DNA of 64,000 nt from Lepiota brunneoincarnata (taxonomy: Eukaryota > Basidiomycota > Agaricomycetes > Agaricales > Agaricaceae), in contig JAEBUN010000028.1 of assembly GCA_023014365.1 (NCBI GenBank), positions 248,001 through 312,000 of the forward strand, given 5' to 3'. The notes beneath the pieces are model-generated. The model had not been told where the DNA came from. It worked only from the letters and a program-made list of their open reading frames with translations, and ran no database searches. The translations under genes and the position numbers were made by a program. The first letter of the stretch is position 1; each line of letters opens with the position of its first letter. This document shows, piece after piece, positions 11,312 to 22,556 of the stretch.

Positions 11312-12328
11312 TCATTCCAGCACAGTATCCCTGTGGACCCACCCTAACAACCTCTCCGCCTTGATGCAATCAAAAAAACCTTTTCTCCCCCCAATATCCT
11401 TCCCACTCTGTATTGGAACATCCGGCCAAAATGTTTTTCTCAACTCTCCACTGTCCGCTTCAGGCCCGATCTCCGGTGCAACGATAAAGAACGCCTCGTG
11501 CCCTGACCACTTGCCACCCGCCCCTGCTACTGCCAACAAGAACGCATCCGCAGCAGAATCTTGCTGTACATATCCCCATAGGTCCTTTGCGGCGCGTCGG
11601 ATGTCTTTGTATTGCGCTAGGGATCGGTCAGGGACCGACCAGTGTAGCCGGAGGCTTGCGATGTAGAGTGAGGGGTAGCGTCGGACGATGGTATCTGCTT
11701 GGAGTTCGCATATTCTTTTGTGACCAAAAATATTTCGTTCAGTGCAGATCAAGTTGACGAAAACTGCGCTCACACTTTAGACAAGCCATATGGCTCGTCT
11801 GGTTCGCAGGAGTGGCTCTCGTCGATTGGGAAGTACTGGAAGCGGGGTTGATGGCTATAAACCATCGTAATGACGTTGACGCTGGATGCTTGGGCGACCC
11901 TAGTAATCCCTAGCTATGGGATGGGAGATAGGTAAATCGGAACATAGCGAAGATGGGGTCGGTACCTCCGCGCAAGCTCGCAGGATATTCCATGATAGGA
12001 CAACATTGCTGCAGTAGTTCAGTATCAGGAGCTCAAAATGGTCAATGAGCCTCGAACCGAACCTGTTATGAGTCTGGACCTTGTAATCTGTCGGATCGCG
12101 TAAAGCAGCGAGGTGAATGACGCCTTCACATTGACATTGTGACAGCACCTCCAGCACCCGGTCGTACTCCCTCAAATCGATCTGATAGAATGTGAACCCG
12201 TGGAGGTCATTCAGTTCTTCGAGTGGGAGACCAAGATCAATACCGATTACGGTGTGCCCTCGCTTGAGCGCGAGAAGGACAACCCGTCTGCCGACATGAC
12301 CATTGCAACCTGTGATGGCTAGCTTCAT
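11312..12328 (-). CDS. NAD-dependent epimerase/dehydratase (extended SDR)
   Basis: Four exons. The first begins MKLAITGCNGHVGRRVVLLA, with a Rossmann TGxxGxxG-type NAD-binding motif (TGCNGHVG) and the acidic second-strand residue in VIGIDLGLP. HLAALRDPTDY follows, then VVLSWNILRACAE. The catalytic Tyr-x-x-x-Lys is PYGLSK in exon 3, and the serine is in the preceding VITMVYSHQP region. The last exon carries VICELQADTIVRRYPSLYIA, a substrate-domain segment and the terminus ERLLGWVHRDTVLE. About 270 residues, intact. These enzymes act on nucleotide sugars or small carbonyl compounds; the substrate cannot be told. It sits next to the wax-synthase/methyltransferase group and might belong with it, but equally may be unrelated. 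Confidence 0.85.
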
Positions 12329-12637
12329 CGCGGTCTCGAACCAAACTTACCTGACAGCAAGAAAGCACAGTTGGAGAATAGGCCTGGAAAGGGTTAGCCG
12401 TGCGGGTTCTTTGATGTGCCATTTGGATGCGATCTTTCTGGATGGGTTTTTCCGTTCACATGGAGAGGCTCCATGCGGCAACGGCGAATACGACAATTTA
12501 ATGAAATGAAAGATATAATGACGCGAGGGACGGAGAGACAAGAATCAGGTATTATTGACCGAATGATGTATTGAAAACCAAATGAAATCATTACATAGGT
12601 ATCATCTAGCATAGATAGCTCATGTCCAAGCTGGCAG

Positions 12638-13972
12638 TCACGATGACGGAAGGGGCAGCGGGCCCAATGTCAGGAAACTGGGTCTAAACCGATCCTGGTG
12701 AAAGACGCTCCCGCACAGGCCCTTGCGACACCAAGCGTCGACGATCAGGCTTCCCCACATGACAGTCCAAGATAACGTCCAGATTCTACCCCAAAATCCC
12801 CCTACGCGCGTACCCGTAAAGTGTCTCCAAGTGTGCTCCAAAATGACTCCTAGGCCTTGAATGAGGAAATACCCCCCGACGGTATAAAACTCCCCACCAC
12901 GGCCCATACCCCATAACCCGAAGTCGTGAAGAATGCCAGAGGCGAGGAAAGCTCCGATAACGCCTCCTACGCGCCCGACGAGCATAGAGAGCGGCTTTCC
13001 CGCCTATGGAAATGAATACGTCACGGAAGAGCTGGTGCCAACGTTTGGCCCAGAACTCGGTGAGCGAGGTTGCGAGCCAGGGAGAGTCGAATACTGGGGG
13101 CCATTGGAGGGGGTGTTGACGGAAGATGCCCACACCAATGAGGGTCGTGAGATCGTATGCTGCCTGGATAGAGCCACAAATGGTGAGACCACCAAGAAGG
13201 GATATAAGAGTCGAGCGGAGGAAGTTCTGGAGGGGTGGGAGGTTTGGGGAATAGAGAGAGCCTCCTAAGGGGGATCCGATAGCAGCAGGGTCAAACCACT
13301 GCACACTCCAGTGTAAGTGGTCCGCTATGAGGAGATGTCTAATGAAAGAGACAGAGGTGGACAAGAGAAATAAGTTTCGCGACTGTGTCGGCCGTGTTTC
13401 GGGCGGCACTTGAAGGCCACGAGACCAGTTCCAACCATGACCACGAAGATTCAAAATGAGGTCAAGACTATCCCAGAGGCGATTGCATTTCTCCATTTCA
13501 GTGGCCTTTGCTCGATCAAGAGCCCCACCTGGAATGCGGTAAAGTCTGCGGAAAGGGGATCTGTTGGTAGGACCACACAATACATCGCCCTGCAGCAACT
13601 GTCACGGCAATCTAAGAAGATTAGTACCTTTGAGAGGGGCTCAAGGGTGCAGGCACTCACCACGAGCCCTTGATTTAGATACACTAATCCCTCACGATGC
13701 TTTAAGCCATAGACAAGATCTATATGCGTTGCTGTTCTGAAAAAAGACCAGAGGGTAATTGGGAGGAGGGTGAGGCGAATTGGCAGCGTTCCGGGAGTCA
13801 GTACCAGATATGCTGTCAGATAATAAAGAATGAGAGATGGCAGGATATCAGTACTGAAGGACTGTAAGTTGACTGGTCCCCGCGTCTCTGGTGGTAGAGT
13901 GAAATCACTGATCCTGTGCGAAGAATCAAAAGGGGACCAGAAAGCTAGACAAGTAGTCACTTACCAGGACAT
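12638..13972 (-). CDS. Wax-synthase-domain membrane acyltransferase, one frame shift
   Basis: A mini-exon ATGTCCTG (start 13972) splices to ISDFTLPPETRGPVNLQSFS. Hydrophobic segments follow (DILPSLILYYLTAYLVL), then NLRGHGWNWSRGLQVPPETR, which is the N-terminal signature of fungal wax-synthase-like proteins. The active-site region is SLTEFWAKRWHQLFRDVFIS; FW-x-x-RWHQ contains the motif used by membrane-bound O-acyltransferases. The last third reads MLVGRVGGVIGAFLASGILH and DFGLWGMGRGGEF. Between GGK and PLSMLVGR one extra base (plus-strand C12995) breaks the frame. Relatives transfer acetyl or acyl groups in terpenoid and trichothecene pathways. It diverges from the methyltransferase array that starts 1.1 kb away. 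Confidence 0.82.
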
Positions 13973-15047
13973 TCCAGGAGACCCTATCCTGGCTCTGAAC
14001 CGGGAGAGGCTTGAAGTTGTGAGGCAGTGCGAGCGTCAGTTAAAGTCGTGCCATCTTGCAATAATAGGCGTTTGCTAATTTCGCGCGCCCCGTTCCGTAA
14101 CGTACACTCAACGCAATGCCCGTGGAGGTCGCCAGCGGTTGCTCGAGGCTCTCCCTTGAAGATCTCGGGCGACAAGATTGTCAAAACGTCGTGGGTACAC
14201 ACCAGAACAGTGCTTATGTCTTCGGGCTCACTATAATATTTTTTCTCGAGCTCCGAGGATACGGAGGTTCTTGCGGTTCTATTACTCTATAGTTACGGGT
14301 TCCTTAACACACCACGCTTCGCGCCAACCCCGTCTGGCCACGACAGTCTTTCCAACATTTCGTCCCTTGTCCATCCAATTCGCTCGTCTTCTCATTTCTG
14401 GTGCTGCAAAGGATATCCTCTCAGGTGTCTGTTCTCTTAAGCCTAATCCTGAAATCACCAGGGTTGCAACCCAAGGAAAGTGGAGACTTCAGATCATGGA
14501 TAATACTCGCCCAAAAGCTGTTGCAGTTGGGTCCTTCCATTTCCAATAATCCTGACGGCCGTGGACAAGGCATGCGAAATTTTTATTTTACCCCTAAAAT
14601 TCCTGACTCGACTTTTTACTAGCCGAGGAGAGAGGAGTCATATACATCAATTCGAACAATGACGATCTAGCGAGTTGGCCGGCTTAACAACGACCAAAGG
14701 ACACAAAGGGCGAAGTGACTCGGCTGTAGACAACAACGGCCTGTGAACTGCCCTTCTTTCGGGTTGGATTGTTCGCCTTTTGAGGAGTTAGCTTCGGCAA
14801 CGTGCCAGAAATCCTTTTCCCCGGCACAAATTCCTCCAGGTTATGAGTCAACACACCCTTTCTCGTCACTCCGAATCGGCCCCCCTCCGTCCCCAACCCT
14901 CTGGTGATTATACCCGAACCGTTGACAAGTTGTTTCGAGGGACGATGCTAACGTATGCCTCACATTCACGAAGCATAGACTATCTCCCATATAAAACCCT
15001 TTCTATGCCTCCCCTCCAAAGACAGCACAGATAACCCCCACCATATA
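13973..15047. other. Divergent intergenic region between acyltransferase and methyltransferase 1
   Basis: No coding sequence recognised. The region must hold the promoters of two diverging genes. A TATA box occurs at 14990-14996 ahead of methyltransferase 1. Short open frames at 14178-14622 show no family resemblance. Confidence 0.5.
14990..14996 (+). promoter_or_regulatory. TATA box of methyltransferase 1
   Basis: TATAAAA, 52 bases before the ATG at 15048. Similar TATA elements stand about 40-50 bases before the starts of methyltransferases 2 and 5, suggesting strongly regulated, inducible promoters. Confidence 0.55.
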
Positions 15048-16186
15048 ATGAGCACCGTCGACCTCCATGTCTCTGCTGAACCTACACCCCCGCCTTTGGA
15101 CCTTAGTTTGTATAATCTCAACGAAGAACAACGCGACTTCTTGAAACAACTCACCGGCATTGTGGATGACGAGAAGCTGAAGCAACATGTCCTTGAGGTA
15201 CAAAAAGAAGCCTACAAGGTGTGAAACAGCCGCATGTATTTGTGCACTCGGTCACTCATGCTATGCAAATATGCAGGTCTTCCCGTACCCGTGCATACGT
15301 TACTTCACCTTCGCAAAGCGAGACGCTATTCTTCATTTTCGGTGGACGTAGCTTATACGGCTTCGATAGACTGGGAATTTCTCGGCTGTCCCTGTTACCA
15401 ACGAGTCATCCAGCTACCCAAAGAACGTCAGGGAGCCATCATGCTGGACGTTGGATGTTGCTGTGCGTCCCCAGATGCTCTTATCTCTTGAAGCTTCATA
15501 ATCAAACCTTTCCAATCACAGTTGGGAGTGATTTACGAAAGGCGGTGTTCGATGGCTGGCCAGCTGATTGTGCCATCGCATCGGACCTATTTGCTGGTAC
15601 GTGTTTAGTGCAAATTACACCATTTTCGTGTACGCACCTGGCGCTCTTAGGGTTGTGGGCATGCGGTCACGAGCTTTACAAGACTACACCGGCTACTTTC
15701 CTTGCAGGTTTCGTTGCAGGAGATGCGTTCAGCGATAGCATGACAACTATCAGAGAACCATTTTATTCGGCTCCTCCAACTGCCAGGCCAGCATCGCTCG
15801 CCTCATTGACCTCTCTCAAACCTTTGCAAGGTCATACTACCGCGATACATGCCTCGTTGTTTTTCCACTTGTTTGACGAAGAAAAACAACTCGAGTTAGC
15901 CCGCCGCCTTGCGAGCCTGCTTTCCCCTCAGCCCGGCTCCGTCATTTTTGGAGGCCATTACGGCCGTCCAGAAAAGGGTACAACGACAGAGGTTCTTGCG
16001 AATGGAACTGAACACAGGCAGTTTTGGCATTCCCCTGGGTCATGGGAGGCGATCTGGGACGGGCCGGTGTTCAAAGCAGGGACTGTGAAGGTTGATGTCG
16101 AGTGGGTTGAAGATGAGATACATTTCACAGAGCTTTTGAGGAATGGCAAGATTTACTATATCAAGTGGTGTGTTACGAGGTTGTAA
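15048..16186 (+). CDS. AusD-like SAM methyltransferase, copy 1 (frame disturbed)
   Basis: N-terminal region: PPPLDLSLYNLNEEQRDFLK and QLTGIVDDEKLKQHVLEVQ. Then VFPYPCIRYFTFAK, the SAM-binding motif MLDVGCCFGSDLRK (glycine-rich motif I), FDGWPADCAIASDLFA, LWACGHELYKTTPATF, LQGHTTAIHASLFFHLFDEE, LLSPQPGSVIFGGHYGRPEK, FWHSPGSWEAIWDGPVF and the conserved end WCVTRL. Six exons at the same positions as the other four copies. Two oddities: the intron after TFAK begins GC (AAA|GCGAGAC) rather than GT, and one extra base, T15389, separates LGISRL from PCYQRV. Using a GTTACT donor upstream would restore a frame but lose about 12 conserved residues. The family includes AusD of the austinol pathway, which methylates a carboxylate. 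Substrate unknown. Confidence 0.82.
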
Positions 16187-17328
16187 CGCAATTTAGGTAC
16201 TATCATTCCTAGTTTGTGCGCTTATCCGATGCGCCGCCCACTCAACCACACACGAATATGACAAGCCTGATTTATCAGGTCTTGCGCTTGACAGTATAGT
16301 GGCCTGGGCTACTTGCTCTCGTGGCTCGCGCGGAAAATTCAACACCGAAAGCAATAACATAGATCCAAATCTATTTCTTCTCCCCTCCTCCCTTGCCAGA
16401 TGACTGACGGAGCTCCACGTTGAAATCTCGCGTTACATAACATAACACTCCGATGCTAAGCTGGCCACCGCCTCAAGGCCTCACCGGCATCACCAGTGCC
16501 CGCGCCCGGCTAACGTTCGCAAGCTGGCATGGGCTAGGAACCATCGGGGTTTTTTTTTTTTTTCACGGCTTGCGAGATAGGAAATCTATTCCTTTACCTA
16601 ATCAAAACCCCGTAGTAGATCCTACGGCCATGCCATTACACTCCCATGTATCGGAAGTGGCGTCGAGATTCTGGCGCAGAAAGGAGCTCTCAATGCGAAC
16701 AACAGTCCGCAGTGTTCAACTGATGCAAGAGGCTCGGATCCCCGCGGCGGGCTCCTGGCGGGATGGCAGACCTGGAATATATTGCAGCTTCTAGGAGACT
16801 GTGGGTGCTTGAGAAAAAATAGTGAGACAAGACCGTAATAGTAGTACATACAATGAAATCTTCAGGGACATCAATTAGGTAACTGCGACTACTGGAGTCT
16901 GGCCGTTCGGGTTTGTTGTCTGGCCGCTGCTCTGAACCAGATATCTGGGGTGGTCTGGACTACTTGGGGGCGAGCATCTAATCCGTTCCAGCGTGGCGGC
17001 TGTACCCAAAACAAAGCCCGCCCCTGTCCTCCTTTCATTCTCCGACTCTGTAGTGCAATGACCAGCAAGTTGCAACCCCGCCCGGGTGGCTGTGGATTCA
17101 AACCTCGAGCGACTCACCTAGCCTATTCTCGGTTTAACTCTCGCAGGGATGCACCTGCTGTGGCTGGCCGCTCCCGAGCAGAGGCAACAGACTGAAGCCG
17201 TACTCCACCATTTTGTCCCTGACGGACAATGGTATTCATTTGCACGATTCTGGCCAACGGGCAGGCAAAGTTCTCTATATATACAACCACCGCTGCCGAA
17301 CTCAAGTTCCGCTAGGACTCAAACAACG
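16187..17328. other. Intergenic between methyltransferases 1 and 2
   Basis: 1.1 kb without a gene. It holds a run of 14 T at 16550-16563 and the TATA element of copy 2. No repeat unit shared with other spacers was obvious by eye. Confidence 0.5.
17276..17283 (+). promoter_or_regulatory. TATA box of methyltransferase 2
   Basis: TATATATA, 46 bases before the ATG at 17329. Confidence 0.5.
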
Positions 17329-18484
17329 ATGTCTCCTACGAATAACCCCCCTACTTCTGATGTGGCACCCAAGGGATTGCTGCCGTTGGACCCTTCCCTG
17401 TATAACCTGGACAACGATCAGCGCACCTTCCTCAAACTGGTGACCGGAATTGCCAGTGACGAGGAATTAAGGGAGCACATCAATAAGGTCCAAGCCAAGG
17501 CGTACAAGGTCTCTGACATCTAACGCCCCAAACCGCTTTTCAATTAACCAATGTTTCGATCCACAGCTCGCCCCTTACCCTTGCATCCGCCTGTTCACTT
17601 TTGCAAAGTACATACATTCAAAAACATATCAAGCCTCTTTGCGATGATGACATTTGTGTTAGGCTCGCTATATCGCGGCTGCCCTGCTATCAACGGGTTA
17701 TTCGATTGGGTAAGGAGCGTGAAGGTGCCCTCTTACTCGACATAGGTTGCTGTTGTAAGTGCCACATCCTAACCTTGCTTGCTTCGCACTGACCGACGGT
17801 CACCAAAAGTTGGAAATGACTTGCGCAAGGTCGCGACCGATGGTTGGCCCACAGAGAATCTAATAGCTTCAGACCTTTTCGCAGGTGGGTTTAACTGCAG
17901 CAAATGACATCCCCTTTCAAAGTCGCTGATCATCTACCGGACTAGAGCTCTGGGAATGCGGGCACGATCTCTACAAGTCTACGCCAGAAAGCTTCCCCGT
18001 GGCTTTCGTGCCGGGCAACGCGTTTGATTCTAAGATATTATCCCCCCGGGAATCGCTCTATTCGCAACCCGCAGCTCCGAGGCCAGCAAGTCTCACTTCG
18101 TTGACCTCTCTGAATCCGTTGCAAGGACATCTATCTGCTATCCATGCTTCATTGTTCTTCCACTTGTTTGACGAGGGTGAGCAACTTGACCTAGCTCATC
18201 GACTCACTGGACTGCTTTCTCCTGAACCGGGTTCCATGATCTTTGGCGGTCACTATGTCCGCTCGGAGGGGGGTACTAGGACGGAGGTGCTTGCGGATGG
18301 AGTCGAACATACCCAGTTCTGGCACTCACCCGAGTCATGGAAGAAGTTATGGGAGGAGCAGGTCTTCAGAAAGGGGAATGTGCAGGTTGAGATGGAGCTG
18401 ACTCTCGATGAGCTATCGCTCATGGAACTCGCCAGCCGTGGATTGTACTTTTACTATATGACGTGGTGTGTCACTAGGCTCTAG
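17329..18484 (+). CDS. AusD-like SAM methyltransferase, copy 2
   Basis: Intact, about 300 residues from six exons. Key segments: LLPLDPSLYNLDNDQRTFLK, LAPYPCIRLFTFAKLAISRL, PCYQRVIRLGKEREGALL, motif I LLDIGCCFGNDLRK, TDGWPTENLIASDLFA, LWECGHDLYKSTPESFP, FVPGNAFDSKILSPRESLY, LQGHLSAIHASLFFHLFDEG, LLSPEPGSMIFGGHY, FWHSPESWKKLWEEQVF, ending MTWCVTRL. It is the closest relative of copy 1: the two share the YxLxxxQRxFLK N-terminus, GGHY instead of SHGG/CHGG, FWHSP and the WCVTRL terminus, whereas copies 3-5 end in WS[IV]TR. This suggests copies 1 and 2 arose from one duplication. AusD-type enzymes methylate O or carboxyl groups of meroterpenoids or polyketides; the substrate here is unknown. Confidence 0.88.
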
Positions 18485-19653
18485 GCACTGATCTTACATC
18501 GCTGCTCTTTAGCAACTGGATAGTTACCGATATATGATGATGGATTTTCGTCACGACCTACTCGTGTAACACTTAGCACAGAAATCCACTCTGGCTTGTA
18601 GGCCCTTGACGAGGATGAGAGGCCTTTTATGGAACACCGAATCCGAGTCATGAAGAACTCGACCGTTATATACTTACTCTCTAAGGGAAAGCACATACGT
18701 TCATCTGGGCAGCGTGGTTTCATACTAGTATGATATGATTATATTCAGTTTATCAAGTGAACCACTGATTAATTAATCAACCTGAGCAAGCAGGTACTAG
18801 TACCTGGCTCCGGACCTTGCCCAGTTATTTCTGTCCACATCGACTGTTTCTGGGGGTCGTCCCCCACGCCATCCCCGCGGATTCCCATCTGATTATCAAG
18901 GACGGGTTGAGAAGCAGAGTATCCCAGCTTTTTTGAAGTTCGCCTATATCACTGACTGGCTGATAGGGGCCATATTGTGGCGGTCCTCGCTTTAACACCA
19001 AGTAAATCACTGGCGAGACGGTGGCAGGCCGCTACGCTCCTCTCAATAGCGCCAGGCTCCGGCGTGATCCAAGGAGAGCATGGCGACCCGGAACAGAGTA
19101 GAGCTGCATAGTATCAAGAGGTCCAATTTGCGCTCCCAGCACGGGCTCAAGTCTTAGGAAAAGGGATCTTTATCTGAAAGTGTGAGTCGAATTGTTGGAG
19201 AAAAAAGCCTTGTAGCTGTTGAAGGAACTACCTTTGGAGTATTCGGTGATAAGACTGGGTAAGAGAACCTGAGCAGTGAATGGAACAACAAGAGTTTGTA
19301 CTTTGGAATATTAGTATAACACGGACGAACGTCGCAGTCTGTACGCTCCGCCAGTTTGGGCCTTCAAGTATTGTTTTTGCCTCCATTTTTATTCCTTCTT
19401 ATTTTATTGTTTACAATTCTTTCTTATAAAGCCCTCACGCGTTTGCGACGGGTCCAACACACAGTCATGGTCCCGCTATCTACCCGAGCGTTACCCCTAC
19501 GCCACGGGAATTGGAAGATACATGATTCGGCCACCCCAAGCCAGGCTTACCCGAGGCCACTTGTGATCACATTGACGGGCAATCTCTACCCTGTGTCCGA
19601 TATTAGCGCCCTTGGTCTGAGTGCCTACTATTTACACGTTTACACACACAGGG
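18485..19653. other. Intergenic between methyltransferases 2 and 3
   Basis: 1.17 kb without a recognisable gene. It marks the boundary between the two sequence subgroups of the array (copies 1-2 and 3-5). TTATAAAG at about 19424 and pyrimidine-rich sequence may belong to the copy 3 promoter. Confidence 0.45.
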
Positions 19654-20769
19654 ATGACTCCGCTCCCAGCAGTCGAAGAAACTCCTCTGGACCCAGACCT
19701 CTTTCACCTCGAAGGGGAAGAGGTCGAATTTTTCAAATCATTGACGGGAATTCAAGACGACGAACTTCTGAAAAACCATATCCTTAGTGTCCAGGCCAAA
19801 GCATACGAGGTAACTCGTAGGTTTTGGTGGCCTCTGTATTTGCACTAATACGTTATAAAGATTTACTGCTATCCGTGCATACGCAATTTCTCGTTTACCA
19901 AGTATGTTCTTCCAGCACCGGCGGCATAGAGTATGCTTATCGATTACTCAAAAGCCTGAAGATTGCACGTATTTCCTGTATATAAGCATGTCCTACGACT
20001 TCGTCAAGGGCAACCGGATGCCATCCTTCTTGATATCGGTTGTTGTTGTAAGCCTGATGCTCCGCCCAAAGGCGCGCCTTCTAACTGGTGCAAAGTCGGT
20101 AATGATATAAGGAAAGCTGTCTACGATGGTTGGCCTGTAGAAAATGCAATCGCTTCAGACCTCGAGGCTGGTATGTTTCTTTCAATGCTCCCTGGCCTGC
20201 TGGGCCAGCGAAGCCCAGTGCCCAACTCCCGCTGACGCACCGCAGATTTTTGGTCATATGGACATGAACTCTTCAGATCGACAGCACAAACTTTCCCTTG
20301 TAGTTTTATTGCGGGGGATGCGTTCAATTCGGACATTATCCGGCCTCGCGAGCCTTTCTATACCGCTCCTGCGACTATTCGGCCTGAGAGCCTGCAGAAC
20401 CTCAAATCACTAACACCTCTCCAAGGTCACATAGCCGCTATCCACGCCTCCTCATTGTTCCACCTCTTTGACGAGGAGAACCAGCTAACCCTTGCAAAAC
20501 GGCTCGCCTCTCTTCTCTCCCCTCAACCGGGATCGGTCATTTTTGGGAGCCACGGGGGATTGCCGGTCAAGACAGGGGGGAACGATATTCGTGGAAATGG
20601 GCTGTTTTGTCATAGTCCGGAGACCTGGCGAGATTTGTGGGATGGACAGGTATTTAAGAAAGGGACAGTTCGTGTTGAAGTTGAGCTCGTCGATTCACAG
20701 AGAAGGGACCTCAGGCAGATTAAAACGGATAAACACTTTCTATTGATTTGGTCAATTACTAGGGTGTAA
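19654..20769 (+). CDS. AusD-like SAM methyltransferase, copy 3
   Basis: Exons encode ETPLDPDLFHLEGEEVEFFK, SLTGIQDDELLKNHILSVQ, IYCYPCIRNFSFT, VYKHVLRLRQGQPDAIL, motif I LLDIGCCFGNDIRK, YDGWPVENAIASDLEA, FWSYGHELFRSTAQTFPC, FIAGDAFNSDIIRPREPFY, LQGHIAAIHASSLFHLFDEE, LLSPQPGSVIFGSHGG, FCHSPETWRDLWDGQVFKK and the end LLIWSITRV. With the acceptor used by the other copies, one extra base (T19974) would break the frame at the same codon as in copy 1. Moving the acceptor seven bases downstream (CTGAAG|ATTG) keeps the frame and yields KLHVFPVYKHV instead of LKIARIPVYKHV. So the copy may be functional with a slightly altered loop. Confidence 0.85.
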
Positions 20770-20922
20770 CTGGGCTGATTGTCAAGTAACATGGTTGATG
20801 GATTTCGTAGTTCCAAGCACATTGGGCGTGGAACAACGATGACCCAGTGACCAGCGGCCGGAGGCCAAGTCTCTCAAGCGAATCTTATTGGCCTCAGATT
20901 ACGAGTTTGTTTTCTCTGCACC

Positions 20923-22025
20923 ATGACATCCACCCAGACAGTCAAACGACCACTTGATCCAAGCCTTCTCAAGCTCGACGGGGAGGAAGGTCGTTTCTTC
21001 AAGTCTTGGACAGGAATACAAGATGACGAAGAGCTAAGGAAGCATATTATCGAAGTACAGACAAAGGCGTACGAGGTGGGTTGCCGGTCCCGTTGTGTGA
21101 GAGGGTCTTTTTGACAGTTGCCAGATATATGGTTATCCATGTATTTGGGCGTTTGCTTTCACCAAGTCAGCCTGTCCAATCTGCTTTATGGTGGCGCCAC
21201 GGAATATCATAATGTTTACAGCTTGAAAATATCCCGTCTTCCGGCATATAAACGTGCGCTCGAACTCTCACGCGCCCACCCTGGAGCTATTCTACTGGAC
21301 ATCGGCTGCTGTTGTGCGTGCAGTAGTTTTATGTTCTAAGTTACCTTTCTGAACTTGGCTGCCAGTCGGGAATGATTTGCGAAAAGCTGTGATGGATGGT
21401 TGGCCGGTGAAGAACGCGATTGCTTCTGACCTGCAGCCCGGTACGAGGTTCAATCGCAATCTTCCTTCCTGCGGCTTCCCTGATATTGTTCAAAGCATTC
21501 TGGAAATACGGTCATGAATTGTTTAATTCTACACCGGAGTCCTTCCCGGCCGCCTTTGTACCTGGGGACTCTTTTGATCCAAACCTCATACAACCAAGAG
21601 AACCTTTTTACGTTTCCCCCCTGTCCTCTCGTCCAGTCGACCTTCGGACCCTGACGTCCCTTACCCCGCTGCAGGGTCATGTTTCAGTGATACATGCTTC
21701 GTCGCTCTTCCACCTATTCAACGAGGAACAGCAGCTACTGCTCGCAAAGCAGCTTGCCACACTGATTTCCCCGGAGCCCGGGTCCATAATCTTCGGTTGT
21801 CACGGTGGTAGACCTACCAAGGGGCTAAGGACAGAGGTAAAGAATTCACGAGGTGGTCACATGTTTTGCCATTCGGCGGAATCGTGGAAGGATTTATGGG
21901 ATGGTCTCGTGTTTAACAAGGGCTCTGTGATGGTTGAGGCGAAGCTAGTGGAACGTGAACCACTATCGACTAATTATCCAAGAGTAATCAGCTATTGGCT
22001 CGTGTGGTCCGTTACGCGTTTGTAG
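20923..22025 (+). CDS. AusD-like SAM methyltransferase, copy 4
   Basis: Intact. Starts MTSTQTVKRPLDPSLLKLDG only 153 bases after the stop of copy 3, the shortest spacer in the array. Segments: SWTGIQDDEELRKHIIEVQT, IYGYPCIWAFAFT, LKISRLPAYKRALELSRAHP, motif I LLDIGCCFGNDLRK, MDGWPVKNAIASDLQP, FWKYGHELFNSTPESFPAAF, DPNLIQPREPFYVSP, LQGHVSVIHASSLFHLFNEE, LISPEPGSIIFGCHGGRPTK, FCHSAESWKDLWDGLVFNKG, ending WLVWSVTRL. All five introns are GT-AG and in the family positions. The region between the exons is short, typical of recent tandem duplicates. Substrate unknown. Confidence 0.88.
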
Positions 22026-22556
22026 CAGCACTGCAGAATAACACCACAAGGGTGTAGATAGTACCAGTACCACGAGCCGCGTACCATTTCGTAATTCGAC
22101 GGGTTTTCTCTGTAAAGCATCCCTCGGGGTCTATAGGTACGATGACTCAAGCGCATTGTCGCTGGCTCTATGAGACTGTGGTCACTGGCCCATGAAGTAC
22201 GCCCTCCGAGTCATCGAACAGCGAAAAGTGACAGGTGCAACATGCAGCTTTCTGCAGCACATCCTCAATTATGCATCGATTATCTTGGTGGCTGTTTGAC
22301 TTTTGGAGATGGGGTCCCGGTGGAAGCCTGGACGGCGTGCCGGGACGGCCCTGTGGGAGCGCAGAAATAAAGACAGTTCCATAGCACTGACACCACGAAT
22401 GAAGAAGGCTACTATTCAAGGCAGGTTTTCGCGGTTGGCTGGATTGGAGGAGTGAAGTTAATGTATCATTGTTGAAGGTGCAGAATGCTATTCGTGACAG
22501 TGATTCTATCCTATTCAGCTTATCGTATTACGGTGAGTGCAGCTCATCCATACCGG
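22026..22556. other. Spacer holding a relic of a methyltransferase promoter
   Basis: A stretch at about 22075-22172 resembles the sequence just upstream of copy 5 (about 23395-23522). The clearest shared block is GCATTGTCGCTGGCT at 22153-22167 and at 23503-23517; in both places an ATG begins exactly three bases later (22170 and 23520), and TGACTCA lies a short way upstream of each. No methyltransferase-like protein follows at 22170. It looks like the 5' end of a lost sixth copy, or a duplicated promoter. Confidence 0.55.
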
